Part shown: positions 40,378 through 50,051 of the stretch, in pieces
Numbering within the stretch: the stretch's first letter is position 1
Layout of the letters: every line of letters starts with the position of its first letter
NCBI GenBank assembly: GCA_013822685.1
Contig: PNKV01000004.1
Span: 184,510-248,509 of the forward strand
Reading direction: 5' to 3'
Source of the DNA: Leptothrix sp. (in: b-proteobacteria)
GTDB lineage: Bacteria; Pseudomonadota; Gammaproteobacteria; Burkholderiales; Burkholderiaceae_C
DNA length: 64,000 nt
Program-made: the position numbers and the translations under genes
The notes under the pieces: generated by a model
Seen by the model: the letters and a program-made list of their open reading frames with translations, nothing else
The model's database searches: none
Told to the model about the DNA's origin: nothing

Positions 40378-41163
40378 TCAGCCCTGCGGTTTTTGCCACA
40401 CGGATCCGGGGGCGGTGACGGCCTGTCGCCCCAAGGGACCCTGCAGCCACTTCACCAGCAGCTTGCCAGCGGGGTGGGGCGTCTTGAACGAACGGGCCAC
40501 TTGGCAGTTCAGCCAAAGGCGAGGATCCTGGTCAACGAGGACCTTGCGGGCATTGCGTTCGGCGCGGGACATTTTTTGCCAATCAGCCAAGGTCAACCAT
40601 TGATAAGGGGGCGGCGCGACGCCCGCCGACGAAGCGCCCGTGCTGGCGGCGCGGGCGGGCAAATGCTGGGCGCCCAAGGTGCTGGTCAGGGTGTCGCTCA
40701 GGCCGGCCAATGCCGAATCCTTGGGAGCGGGCAACCAACGGCAGGCGCCCGCCGCCTGGCCGGCCAGGATCTGATGCAAGGCGCGGACCACATCGCGCTC
40801 GCCGCGCACACCCGCCGGGTCAGAGGCCGGCCCCACCAGCAGGACCTGGGTGCGGGCCAGCGTTTGGCGATCGTGGATCAGGCCCTGCTGCTCAAGGCGA
40901 TCGGCCAATGGTTGGCTCAGGAACAGCCCGATGGGCAGCTCGCCAGATTCCAGCTGCCGCAAAATGGTGCCTGAGGGCTCGCGCACCCAATTGGCCGCCA
41001 GGCCCAGGTCGCGACCCATGGCGGCTTTCCAGCGCCCGGCCAAGCCGGTGTCCTGCAGCAGGCCATCGACCCCCAGGCGCACCGGCTCGGCGGTCTGTGC
41101 CCACAACAACCCCGGCAAGCTCAGCCAGCCGGCGGTCCATCCCATCCAATCCCGTCGATTCAT
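40378..41163 (-). CDS. Periplasmic substrate-binding protein, tungstate (TupA)-like
   Basis: A 261-residue exported binding protein. The N-terminus MNRRDWMGW...LLWAQ is a signal peptide with a twin-Arg, possibly Tat. Similarity to TupA-type proteins lies in [41 protein letters not shown] and the late CQVARSF region. The TTST-type oxyanion loop expected near the N-terminus is replaced by GVDGLLQ, and the GTGQA loop by SGTIL, so the ligand may not be tungstate or molybdate. First gene of the operon; the promoter would lie in the gap shared with pckG. Confidence 0.7.
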   Translation of the reverse strand: MNRRDWMGWTAGWLSLPGLLWAQTAEPVRLGVDGLLQDTGLAGRWKAAMGRDLGLAANWVREPSGTILRQLESGELPIGLFLSQPLADRLEQQGLIHDRQTLARTQVLLVGPASDPAGVRGERDVVRALHQILAGQAAGACRWLPAPKDSALAGLSDTLTSTLGAQHLPARAASTGASSAGVAPPPYQWLTLADWQKMSRAERNARKVLVDQDPRLWLNCQVARSFKTPHPAGKLLVKWLQGPLGRQAVTAPGSVWQKPQG

Positions 41164-41272
41164 CGTTCCACCTTATCAAGGGCCTGGCCTATTGTCGCGT
41201 AGTGGAATCCAGAGCTTGCCGTCGGGCTGGCGCGGTGTTTGCTGTGTGACAGAGTTGGCACCCCGGCGGAAA

Positions 41273-41289
41273 CCCCTCGGAAAGGGGGG
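41273..41289. repeat. C4-N-G4 palindrome, copy 4
   Basis: CCCCTCGGAAAGGGG followed by further G, between the divergent binding-protein and pckG genes. Arms CCCCT and AGGGG are separated by CGGAA, the same form as the copy at 1363. Confidence 0.45.
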
Positions 41290-41334
41290 GAACTCAAACC
41301 GAAAGTGCTGGACTAAACTACGAGGTTTCGCTGT

Positions 41335-41350
41335 TTGGCATTCGTGCCAA
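41335..41350 (+). promoter_or_regulatory. Inverted repeat TTGGCA-TTCG-TGCCAA in the pckG leader
   Basis: A perfect 6-bp inverted repeat with a TTCG centre. It could be an operator of a repressor such as a GntR- or LacI-type protein, or a small stable RNA hairpin just before the larger terminator-like stem. Which of these cannot be decided by eye. Confidence 0.45.
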
Positions 41351-41354
41351 CCGG

Positions 41355-41419
41355 CAGGGTGTCGAGAGCGCAGCCCCGCAAGCTGTTGCCGCGCTGTCGA
41401 GACCCTGTTTTTTACTTTT
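41355..41419 (+). terminator. Terminator-like hairpin in the pckG leader (possible attenuator)
   Basis: A 17-base arm, CAGGGTGTCGAGAGCGC (41355-41371), pairs with GCGCTGTCGAGACCCTG (41391-41407) with 15 of 17 positions complementary. It is followed at once by six T (41408-41413), AC and four T. The T-run ends one base before the GGAG of pckG, so transcription stopping here would abort the pckG message. This is the layout of an attenuator or riboswitch expression platform. No leader peptide or known aptamer was recognised. Confidence 0.6.
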
Positions 41420-41431
41420 GGAGCCATTGTC

Positions 41432-43300
<1,869 letters not shown>

Positions 43301-43316
43301 TTTTTCGCCTGACAAC

Positions 43317-43343
43317 AAAAATGGCCTTTCGGGGCCATTTTTT
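43317..43343 (+). terminator. Rho-independent terminator after pckG
   Basis: AAAAATGGCC pairs with GGCCATTTTT around a six-base loop and ends in six T, 17 bases after the pckG stop. Confidence 0.88.
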
Positions 43344-43382
43344 CATTTCCGTGACAGGCGTCGTGCGCCATTTACCCTATTT

Positions 43383-43408
43383 GTAACCCCAATGACCTAG
43401 GGTTGTTA
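43383..43408. promoter_or_regulatory. Inverted repeat upstream of PEP-CTERM gene 2
   Basis: GTAAC (43383-43387) with CCC inside faces GTTAC (43404-43408) with GGG inside, around AATGACCTA. It lies about 20-45 bases before a sigma-54-like site, where an enhancer-binding protein such as PrsR could act (inference). Confidence 0.4.
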
Positions 43409-43415
43409 CCTTTAT

Positions 43416-43443
43416 CCCCCGGGACAGGGGGTATGCCCTTGCA
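43416..43443 (+). promoter_or_regulatory. Sigma-54-like promoter overlapping a C5-N-G5 palindrome
   Basis: GGGGTATGCCCTTGCA (43428-43443) has GG and GC ten bases apart and TTGCA at -12. Its -24 GG is part of the palindrome CCCCCGGGACAGGGGG (43416-43431). PEP-CTERM genes in related floc-forming bacteria are known to depend on RpoN, which supports the call. The start codon is 83 bases downstream. Confidence 0.5.
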
Positions 43444-43525
43444 CCGCATGCACATATAAAAGAGCAGTCGCGGTCCTGAAGCTATTTGGGTCAGCGATCC
43501 GTTAGATAACTATTGGAGGTTGCTT

Positions 43526-44005
43526 ATGAAATTGAAAATGTTGGTAGCTGCTGCTTCCCTCGTGGTGGCAGGTTCGGCAATGGCTGGTGCGCCAGCTTTG
43601 CCCGGTGGCGATCTGGGTGCTTTGACACCCACGCCCGCTCTGTTCCTGGGCACTGGTGCATTCGCCACTGGCGGCACGATCGCTGACACGTACACCTTCT
43701 CGGTGGGCGGCAACAGCGATCTGATCGGTTCGATTGGTGGCTATGGCGCCACCTTCAGTTCCGTGCTGATCGATGGTGTGGCCACCTCGTTGACGTCGAC
43801 CACGACGGGCTACGGGTTCAGCTTCGCCGGTTTGACAGCTGGTTCGCACACCCTGAAGGTGGAAGGCGCTTTCCCAAGCATCTACACCTACATCGGCAGT
43901 GTGTATTCCACGCCTTCCGCCGTGCCTGAGCCAGAGTCCCTGGCCCTGATCTTCGCGGGTCTGGGTGTGGTGGGCCTGGTGGCTCGTCGCCGTCAAGCAG
44001 TCTGA
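43526..44005 (+). CDS. PEP-CTERM protein of the FxDxF-like type
   Basis: Small exported protein of 159 residues. The signal peptide is cleaved near AMA-GA at 20-21. The body is Gly/Thr/Ser-rich, with ADTYTFSV matching the FxDxFxF pattern of one PEP-CTERM subclass in relaxed form. The sorting tail has PEP at 134-136, a hydrophobic helix and basic end ARRRQAV. GGAGG six bases upstream supports ATG 43526. Probably a matrix or surface component processed by an exosortase encoded elsewhere. Confidence 0.88.
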   Translation: MKLKMLVAAASLVVAGSAMAGAPALPGGDLGALTPTPALFLGTGAFATGGTIADTYTFSVGGNSDLIGSIGGYGATFSSVLIDGVATSLTSTTTGYGFSFAGLTAGSHTLKVEGAFPSIYTYIGSVYSTPSAVPEPESLALIFAGLGVVGLVARRRQAV

Positions 44006-44028
44006 TTCTTTTCCGCAGACTGGTTTAA

Positions 44029-44054
44029 AAAAAGCGCCCCTCGGGGCGCTTTTT
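44029..44054. terminator. Bidirectional rho-independent terminator
   Basis: AAAAAGCGCCCC pairs with GGGGCGCTTTTT around TC. The A and T runs serve both the PEP-CTERM gene and the converging esterase gene. Confidence 0.88.
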
Positions 44055-44071
44055 CTTTGGGCCTCAGCCTG

Positions 44072-45334
44072 TCAAGGGATCAGAGGCGCCAGCCAGTCGG
44101 CGAACATGTCGCTCAGCAAGACGCGCTGGGTGGTGGGCTTGGTTTCGTAGGCACGCATGACCGGGCCCTTGCCGTCCAGCAGGTTGTCGATGAACTCGCC
44201 CACGTGGTTGAGCTTCTTCTCGACGATGCTGGTGCCACCAAAGGTGACGATGGTGGTGCAATGCGAGCCGTTGATGTCACGCTTGTTGGGGATGTAGTAG
44301 CCCACGTTGGTCGGTGTCATCTGGGCAATCCAGGGCTCGATCTCCTGGCGCCACTTCACGTTCAGCATCTTCAGGCGCTCTTCGTTGGTGGCCGCGTTGG
44401 CGATCTCGGGGTAGAACTTCTGGTACGAGAAGGCCGAGAAGTTGGTGTCCTCCTGGAACATCGTGTAGCCGATGCGGTCGTTCGGGAAGATCTTGCCCAG
44501 GCCGGCGGTGATCGAACCCATGTTGTTCGCATCGCCCGCGCCGGGGTACTTGGTGATCAACTGGGTGACCAGGCCGTCAGGGCCGTCCAGACCCCAGACT
44601 TCGCGGATCTTGTTGTGCAGCAGCACGGACGGGGCTTGCTCAGGCGTGGCGGTGCGCGGCACATTGAACAACGGGCCGGAATCGGCGGCCAAGGCCATCT
44701 TCTTGGGCTTGAGGGTGGTGCGGAAGGTGGGGTAGAGGGCTGTGGAGCCTACGCCGCCCGCCGAGAAGCCGGTCAGCAGCAGGTGGTCGGGCTGGGGCAT
44801 GTTCTTGGCCATCCAGTTCGCCACGGCTTGCGCGTTGATGGCGCCGCGGTGGAAGTAGGTCATGGGGTTGGCCGGGTCGGTGTTGTTGTACACGTTGACC
44901 TTGTTGCCGGTGTGCACGTCGCCGGTGCAATAGGTCAGGTAGACCATGTTCCAGCTTTGGGTCTGCACAACTTGCAGGGGGTGGATGCGTGCAGTGAAGG
45001 GCGTCACCAGGCCGAGGTGGGCCTGGCGGTTCCAGTCGCTCATGTAGTTTTCAGGGATGCCGTCGGGGTTGACCGCGTTGAGCAGTGACCCGCCCTTGCA
45101 CGCCGCCTGGTCCCAGCAGGCGCCGCCGCCTTCGAACATGACCACGGCCTTGTTGTTGAAGGGCGTGCGGTTGACGAAGAAGCGGTAGGGCGTGCCGTTG
45201 CCGCAGGTGGCGCCTGTGGAGGCGGGCAACTCGACCATCTCCCACTTGAAGTAGGCGGCGTGCGCGGCCAGGCTGGTCAGCAAGGTGACGCCAACGGCCT
45301 TTGCCGTGGCCACCATCAGGGATTTCAAATTCAT
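44072..45334 (-). CDS. Secreted pectin acetylesterase / Notum-family carboxylesterase
   Basis: Exported hydrolase of 420 residues. It has a signal peptide (cleavage near AHA-AY, residue 26) and an alpha/beta fold of the pectin acetylesterase family (CE13). The oxyanion block is FEGGGACW (68-74) and the nucleophile is Ser191 in GFSAGG. YCTGDVHTG at 135-143 and NGSHCTT, with the likely catalytic His, are family-like. Several Cys may form disulphides. ATG 45334 follows CGGAGCGCTGAC. With type II secretion encoded nearby, it is a plausible secreted substrate (inference). Real substrate unknown. Confidence 0.82.
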   Translation of the reverse strand: MNLKSLMVATAKAVGVTLLTSLAAHAAYFKWEMVELPASTGATCGNGTPYRFFVNRTPFNNKAVVMFEGGGACWDQAACKGGSLLNAVNPDGIPENYMSDWNRQAHLGLVTPFTARIHPLQVVQTQSWNMVYLTYCTGDVHTGNKVNVYNNTDPANPMTYFHRGAINAQAVANWMAKNMPQPDHLLLTGFSAGGVGSTALYPTFRTTLKPKKMALAADSGPLFNVPRTATPEQAPSVLLHNKIREVWGLDGPDGLVTQLITKYPGAGDANNMGSITAGLGKIFPNDRIGYTMFQEDTNFSAFSYQKFYPEIANAATNEERLKMLNVKWRQEIEPWIAQMTPTNVGYYIPNKRDINGSHCTTIVTFGGTSIVEKKLNHVGEFIDNLLDGKGPVMRAYETKPTTQRVLLSDMFADWLAPLIP

Positions 45335-45430
45335 GTCAGCGCTCCGTGGATGAAAGGTGTCTTCCAATGACATGCAGTTTGAAACACACTGTTTTTTCAG
45401 GCCCTGGGCATTCCCCTTGGGTGTTCGCCG

Positions 45431-45448
45431 CCCCCCTGGAATCAGGGG
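45431..45448. repeat. C4-N-G4 palindrome, copy 5
   Basis: CCCCCCTGGAATCAGGGG, about 97 bases before the esterase start and 68 bases after the end of the LysR gene. The strict arms are CCCCT and AGGGG with a 6-base spacer. The half AATCAGGGG is shared with the copy at 11948. Confidence 0.45.
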
Positions 45449-45515
45449 TCGCCAACTGTCAGTCGCCTGACGGTTTGAGCGTTTAACGCCGCGGGTTGAC
45501 CCTCGGCCGTGCGCC

Positions 45516-46427
45516 TCAGGCCAGCCACTCGATGCCGGGCAGCTTGGCGCACTGCTGGCGCATGATCTCGGCCATGTCCTGCATGTAGGGCTGCGTGGCC
45601 AAAGCCTTGGGGCTGATGGCGTGCAGTTCGCTCCACAGGCCCTTGGGGCCGATGGGCACGGCCTTGACGTAGTCGTGCTCCAGGTAGCTTTGCAGGCCCC
45701 AACTGGGCAGGGCGGCGATACCACGGCGGCTGGCCACCAGTTGCACGATCGCCACGGTGAGTTCGGCCGTGCGGCGGGTGGGCTCGATGCCGGCGGGCTT
45801 GAGGACTTCGCGGATCAGGTCGATGCGCTGCTCGGGCACCGGGTAGGTGATCAAGGTTTCGCCATCGAAATCCTGCGCGCTGAGGTGGCGCTTGTGGCGC
45901 AGCTTGTGCTCGTTGGCGACCACGGCCAGGATCTCGAAGCGGAACAAGGGCGAGACGGACCAGGGGCGCTGCGTCTTGGGCTTGGAGCCGATGACCAGGT
46001 CGGCGCGGCCTTCTTTCAGCAGCGCCAGCGGGTCGGCGTGGAAGCCGGCGACCAGGTCGACCTCGACCTCGGGCCAGCGTTGGCGGAACTCGTGCATCAC
46101 GGGCATCAGCCAGTCGAAGCAGGTGTGGCATTCGAGCACGATGCGCAGCTCGCCTTTGGCGCCACCTTGCAGGCGTTGCAGGTCGCGCTCGGCGGCGCCG
46201 ATGTCGGCCAACACCGTGCGGGCCAGGGCCAGCAGGCGGTCGCCGGCGGGGGTGAAGCGCAGGCCCTGGCGGGTGCGCTCGAACAGGGCCAGGCCATGGT
46301 GCTCTTCCAGGGCGCGGATCTGGTGGGAGAGGGCGGATTGGCTGAGGTGCACGCGCTCGGCGGCGGTAGCGAGCTTGCCGGTGTCGGCGATGGCGACCAG
46401 GGACTTGAGGTGGCGAACTTCGATCAT
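45516..46427 (-). CDS. metR: LysR family transcriptional regulator, MetR-like
   Basis: Regulator of 303 residues with an N-terminal winged helix (about 1-65: HLKSLVAIADTGKLATAAERVHLSQSALSHQIRALEE). The effector domain closely follows MetR, the homocysteine-responsive regulator of methionine genes: ECHTCFDWLMPVMHEF, ETLITYPV and VASRRGIAALPSW. No met gene is adjacent, so its target lies elsewhere. The start is 28 bases after the RlmN-like gene on the same strand. Confidence 0.88.
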   Translation of the reverse strand: MIEVRHLKSLVAIADTGKLATAAERVHLSQSALSHQIRALEEHHGLALFERTRQGLRFTPAGDRLLALARTVLADIGAAERDLQRLQGGAKGELRIVLECHTCFDWLMPVMHEFRQRWPEVEVDLVAGFHADPLALLKEGRADLVIGSKPKTQRPWSVSPLFRFEILAVVANEHKLRHKRHLSAQDFDGETLITYPVPEQRIDLIREVLKPAGIEPTRRTAELTVAIVQLVASRRGIAALPSWGLQSYLEHDYVKAVPIGPKGLWSELHAISPKALATQPYMQDMAEIMRQQCAKLPGIEWLA

Positions 46428-46455
46428 CGCGGGGCGGTGCTCATCGGTGCGTTGG

Positions 46456-47511
46456 TCAGGTCGAAGCCTGCGAGCGGACGATGCGGACCGGGGCGGGTCT
46501 TGGCTTGGCCGAGGCGGCTGCATCGCGGGCGCGCAACTGGCCGCAGCCGGCGTCCACATCCTGCCCGGCGGATTGGCGCAGCTTGGTCAGGATGCCGCGC
46601 CGGTGCAGGCTGCGCGCGATCTCGGTGGCGCGCTCCCAGCTCGGGCGCTTGAAGTCGAGCTCGTCGACCGTGTTGTACGGGATCATGTTCATCAGCGCGT
46701 ACTTGCCCTTGAGCAGGCGCACGATGCCGTCGAGCTCTTCCTCGCTGTCGTTGAGGCCATCGATCAGCGTCCACTGGTACTGGATGGGGTAGCCGGTGGT
46801 GCGGGCGTAGTGCTCGCCCATGTCGACCAGATCGGCTGGGTCGATGCGGGGGGCGCGGGGCAGCAGTTGCGCGCGCAACTCGGGCTTGGTGGAGTGCAGC
46901 GACAAGGCGAGGGCCGGTTTGACAGGGCCGAGCGGCAGGCGCTCGAAAGCGCGTGGGTCGCCCACGGTCGAGAAGACCAGGTTCTTGTGGCCGATGCCAC
47001 CGCAGGTGCCCAGCAACTCGATGGCCTCCAAAACGTTGTCGAGATTGTGCGAGGGCTCGCCCATGCCCATGAACACGACCTTGGTGACGCGGCGGCGGGC
47101 GCGGGCCAGTGCCACCTGGGCCACGATCTCGGCGCTGCCAACCTGGCGCAACAGGCCGTCTTTGCCGGTCATGCAGAACACACAGCCGACGGCGCAACCC
47201 ACCTGGGACGACACGCACAGGCCATCGCGCGGCAGCAACACGCTCTCAATTGTCTGGCCATCGTTCAGGCCGATCAGCAGGCGGGACGAGCCGTCTTCGC
47301 CAGGGTGCTCGGAGCGCACATGCGCCAGGGCGTTCAGGTCGGCCAGCAAGGCCGGCAGGGCCTTGCGCACGTCCAGCGGCAGGAAGTCTTCAGGGCGGCG
47401 CTTGCCGCTGTCCATGGGCAAGGCCTGCGACCACAGCCGCAAGATCTTGTCTTCGTGGCAGGGCTTGGCGCCGTGGGCGCGCAAACGCTGGCGGATGTCG
47501 TCAATGCGCAT
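46456..47511 (-). CDS. RlmN/Cfr-family radical SAM RNA methyltransferase
   Basis: A 351-residue enzyme of the family that methylates adenine 2503 of 23S rRNA or related tRNA/rRNA adenines. The [4Fe-4S] site is CxxxCxxC at Cys106, 110 and 113. GMGEPSHNLDNV, ALSLHS and MNMIPYN are family blocks, and the methyl-carrying Cys is Cys323 in DVDAGCGQL. The N-terminal region is shorter and different from the housekeeping RlmN of Burkholderiales, so this is probably a second paralogue rather than the main rlmN. It overlaps the upstream AraC gene by 11 bases. Confidence 0.82.
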   Translation of the reverse strand: MRIDDIRQRLRAHGAKPCHEDKILRLWSQALPMDSGKRRPEDFLPLDVRKALPALLADLNALAHVRSEHPGEDGSSRLLIGLNDGQTIESVLLPRDGLCVSSQVGCAVGCVFCMTGKDGLLRQVGSAEIVAQVALARARRRVTKVVFMGMGEPSHNLDNVLEAIELLGTCGGIGHKNLVFSTVGDPRAFERLPLGPVKPALALSLHSTKPELRAQLLPRAPRIDPADLVDMGEHYARTTGYPIQYQWTLIDGLNDSEEELDGIVRLLKGKYALMNMIPYNTVDELDFKRPSWERATEIARSLHRRGILTKLRQSAGQDVDAGCGQLRARDAAASAKPRPAPVRIVRSQAST

Positions 47512-48571
47512 GGGGTGGCAGTGTAGGCGCGGCCTGCCGCCAGGTGCTGGGCGATGAGCCCGTCCAGCGCTTGAAGGCGCGGGTGAAGGCGCTGACCTCC
47601 GAGAAGCCCAGCAGGAAGGAGATTTCGCCGACGGAGTAACGCGCGGCGGTGAGGTAATCCAGGGCGAGCTGGTGGCGCGTCTGGTTGAGCACGTCGCGGT
47701 AGCTGGTGTCCAGCTCGGCCAGGCGGCGTTGCAGCGTGCGCAGGGTCATGGCCAGGCGTTGGGCGACGTCGTCCTGGCGGGGCTCGCCGCTGGGCAACAT
47801 CTCTTTCAGCACGGCGGCCAGTTGCTGGGGCAAGCCGCGGTCGGGCCAGTGCGAGCGGTAGCGGTCCATGGCCTCTTCGCTGGCCTTGACGACTTCTAGG
47901 TTGGCGAAGGACAGGGGCTTGTGCAGGGTGGCCTGGTCGACCACCAGGGCGTTGTCCTCGCAACCGTACAGGGGTGTGCAGCGCAAGACCTTTTCGAACC
48001 GGGCGTGGTCCTTGGGGCGCTGGCGTTGCAGGCGAAGTTCCAGCGGCATGAAATCGCGGCCATAGAGGATGCGCGAGCCCCGCATCAGCGTGAGCATGGC
48101 GTAGTCGAAGATGCTCCAGACGGTGGCCGGCTCGGCGGTGCCCAGCAGGGCCTGATCGCCAGTGATGGTGATGTGGCCGGTGCCTTCGCCCTGGTGAAAG
48201 CGCACATCGGCGGCGTCGGTGACCACGTGGGCGTAGCGGGCCAGGCGCAGGTACATCTGGGCCAGGTTTTCAGAGGCCATCAATGCGTAACCCAGGGCGC
48301 TGAAGTTCAAGGGCATGAACTGCAGGGCCAGGTCCACGCCAAGCAACTCTTCGCCAGTGGCTTGCAGGGCCTTCTGCCAGAACGCCAGGCCAAGATGCGC
48401 GGGGTAGCGTGCCATGGGGTCGCTCAAGGTCGACAGGTCTAGGCCCACCTCACGCAGCAGGGCGTCGGCGTCCACGCCGCGCCGCTCAACCGCGCCTTTG
48501 GCGGCCAGCAGCCAGCTGCGCAGGGCCGAGGCGTCAGAGGCGGGAGGGATCGGGGGCGGCAGGGGGCTCAT
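47501..48571 (-). CDS. AraC family transcriptional regulator
   Basis: Regulator of 356 residues with an arabinose-binding-like N-terminal domain (about 20-210: PAHLGLAFWQKALQATGEELLG) and a C-terminal AraC helix-turn-helix (about 255-345: ISFLLGFSEVSAFTRAFKRWTGSSPS). It is of the same general type as the regulator at 19.9-21.0 kb. It is divergent from the acyl-CoA dehydrogenase pair with 129 bases between, so it is the natural candidate for controlling that pair. Confidence 0.88.
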   Translation of the reverse strand: MSPLPPPIPPASDASALRSWLLAAKGAVERRGVDADALLREVGLDLSTLSDPMARYPAHLGLAFWQKALQATGEELLGVDLALQFMPLNFSALGYALMASENLAQMYLRLARYAHVVTDAADVRFHQGEGTGHITITGDQALLGTAEPATVWSIFDYAMLTLMRGSRILYGRDFMPLELRLQRQRPKDHARFEKVLRCTPLYGCEDNALVVDQATLHKPLSFANLEVVKASEEAMDRYRSHWPDRGLPQQLAAVLKEMLPSGEPRQDDVAQRLAMTLRTLQRRLAELDTSYRDVLNQTRHQLALDYLTAARYSVGEISFLLGFSEVSAFTRAFKRWTGSSPSTWRQAAPTLPPHAH

Positions 48572-48700
48572 GCGGGCTTGGGGATGGAGCAGGGCGAGGC
48601 AGACCGGGTCAAGTCGATTGGCGCGAAAGGGCAAGTATCGGCGACGGCGGGGGCGCAAGATGGGCGGATTCCTCTTTTCACGCTCACTTCAGGTGGCCAC

Positions 48701-50008
48701 ATGACATCGCTCACACGAATTGGACTGCGCACCCTCAGCCGCATGGCGGGCTCGACCAAGCTGGACGCCCTCAAACTGCGCAAACCGACCGAGCAGGTGC
48801 TTTACCATGGCACCAAAGCAGGCTTCAAGGCCGTGACGGCGGCCAACCGGGCTTTCAAATCCGTGAAAAACCTGGGTTCGCCGCAGCGCCTGTCCAAGCG
48901 CGGCACTGGTGACTTGTTTGACCTGGCGCCCACCGACGAGCAGCAGATGCTGCAGGAAGCGGCGCGCACCTTTGCCATGGAGCAACTGCGCGAGGCCGCC
49001 GGCAAGGCCGACATGGCCTACGCCGCGCCGCCTGAGTTGCTGGCGCAGTGCGCCGAATTGGGCATCACCTCGCTGGGCATCCCCGAATCGCTGGGCGGCA
49101 TGGGCACCGAGCGCTCGGCCGTGACCAACGTGCTGATCGCCGAAGCCATGGCCGAAGGCGACATGGGCCTGGCCTTCGCGGCACTGGCGCCCTCGGCCGT
49201 GAGCACGGCCTTGGTGCTGTGGGGCAATGCCGAGCAGCAGGCCGACTACCTGGGCGCCTTCACCGGCGAGAACGTGCCGCCCGCGGCCCTGGCCATCCAG
49301 GAGCCCACGCCCTTGTTCGACCCGTTTGAATTGAAGACGCGCGCGGTGGCGCAAGGCGGTGCCTATGTGATCAATGGCGTGAAGTCGATGGTGCCGCTGG
49401 CGGCCACCGCCGAGCTGTTCATCGTGGCCGCGCACATCGAGGGCAAGGGCCCGGCGCTGTTCTTGATCGAGTCGTCCACCACCGGCTTGTCGATCGAGGA
49501 AGACCGCGCGATGGGCCTGCGCGCCGCCGGCACCGCGCGCTTGAAGCTGGACGCCGTGTCGGTGCCCGCCAAGGCCTTGCTGGCCGAAGGCGCTGCCGAG
49601 GTTTACCGCGAGTGCATCCAGTTGTCGCGCCTGGCCTGGTGCGCCCTGGCCACGGGTTGCGCGCAAGGCGTGCTCGATTTCATCGTGCCGTACGTGAACG
49701 AGCGCCAGGCCTTTGGCGAGCCCATCAGCCACCGGCAATCGGTGGCCTTTGCCGTGTCCAACATGTCGATCGAACTGAACGCGATGCGCTTGTTGACGTG
49801 GCGCGCGGCCAGCCTGGTCGATGCCGACGTGGACTTTTTTGAGGCGGCCGCCCTGGCGCGCCGGCTGTGCACCGACAAGGGCATGCAGATTGGCAGCGAT
49901 GGCGTGCAACTGCTGGGCGGGCATGGCTTTGTCACCGAATACCCGGTGGAGCGGTGGTACCGCGATCTGCGTGCTGTGGGCGTGATGGAGGGCGGACTGC
50001 TGATCTGA
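48701..50008 (+). CDS. Acyl-CoA dehydrogenase family protein, C-terminally short
   Basis: A 435-residue FAD flavoenzyme-like protein. An extra stretch of about 75 residues precedes the dehydrogenase fold (from TDEQQMLQEAARTFAMEQL). AIQEPTPLFDPFELKTRA is in place of the usual TEPxxGSD block. The C-terminal signature GGHGFVTEYPVERWYRD is present, and the chain then ends eight residues after GVM with EGGLLI. Glu430 is kept where MCAD has its catalytic Glu, but the following GTxxIQ helix is missing. It probably pairs with the next gene. ATG 48701 is the first start giving the conserved body without a long unsupported tail. Confidence 0.85.
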   Translation: MTSLTRIGLRTLSRMAGSTKLDALKLRKPTEQVLYHGTKAGFKAVTAANRAFKSVKNLGSPQRLSKRGTGDLFDLAPTDEQQMLQEAARTFAMEQLREAAGKADMAYAAPPELLAQCAELGITSLGIPESLGGMGTERSAVTNVLIAEAMAEGDMGLAFAALAPSAVSTALVLWGNAEQQADYLGAFTGENVPPAALAIQEPTPLFDPFELKTRAVAQGGAYVINGVKSMVPLAATAELFIVAAHIEGKGPALFLIESSTTGLSIEEDRAMGLRAAGTARLKLDAVSVPAKALLAEGAAEVYRECIQLSRLAWCALATGCAQGVLDFIVPYVNERQAFGEPISHRQSVAFAVSNMSIELNAMRLLTWRAASLVDADVDFFEAAALARRLCTDKGMQIGSDGVQLLGGHGFVTEYPVERWYRDLRAVGVMEGGLLI

Positions 50009-50051
50009 TCCGCGCCCGCTGTCACCCTCCATCTTTCAAGAGACGACGACC

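Noticed and set aside
38446..40974. An 842-codon plus-strand open frame across the ABC transporter genes
   Set aside because: The minus-strand genes here have clear ModC, ModB and binding-protein sequence and coupled starts. The plus frame is low-complexity and matches nothing.
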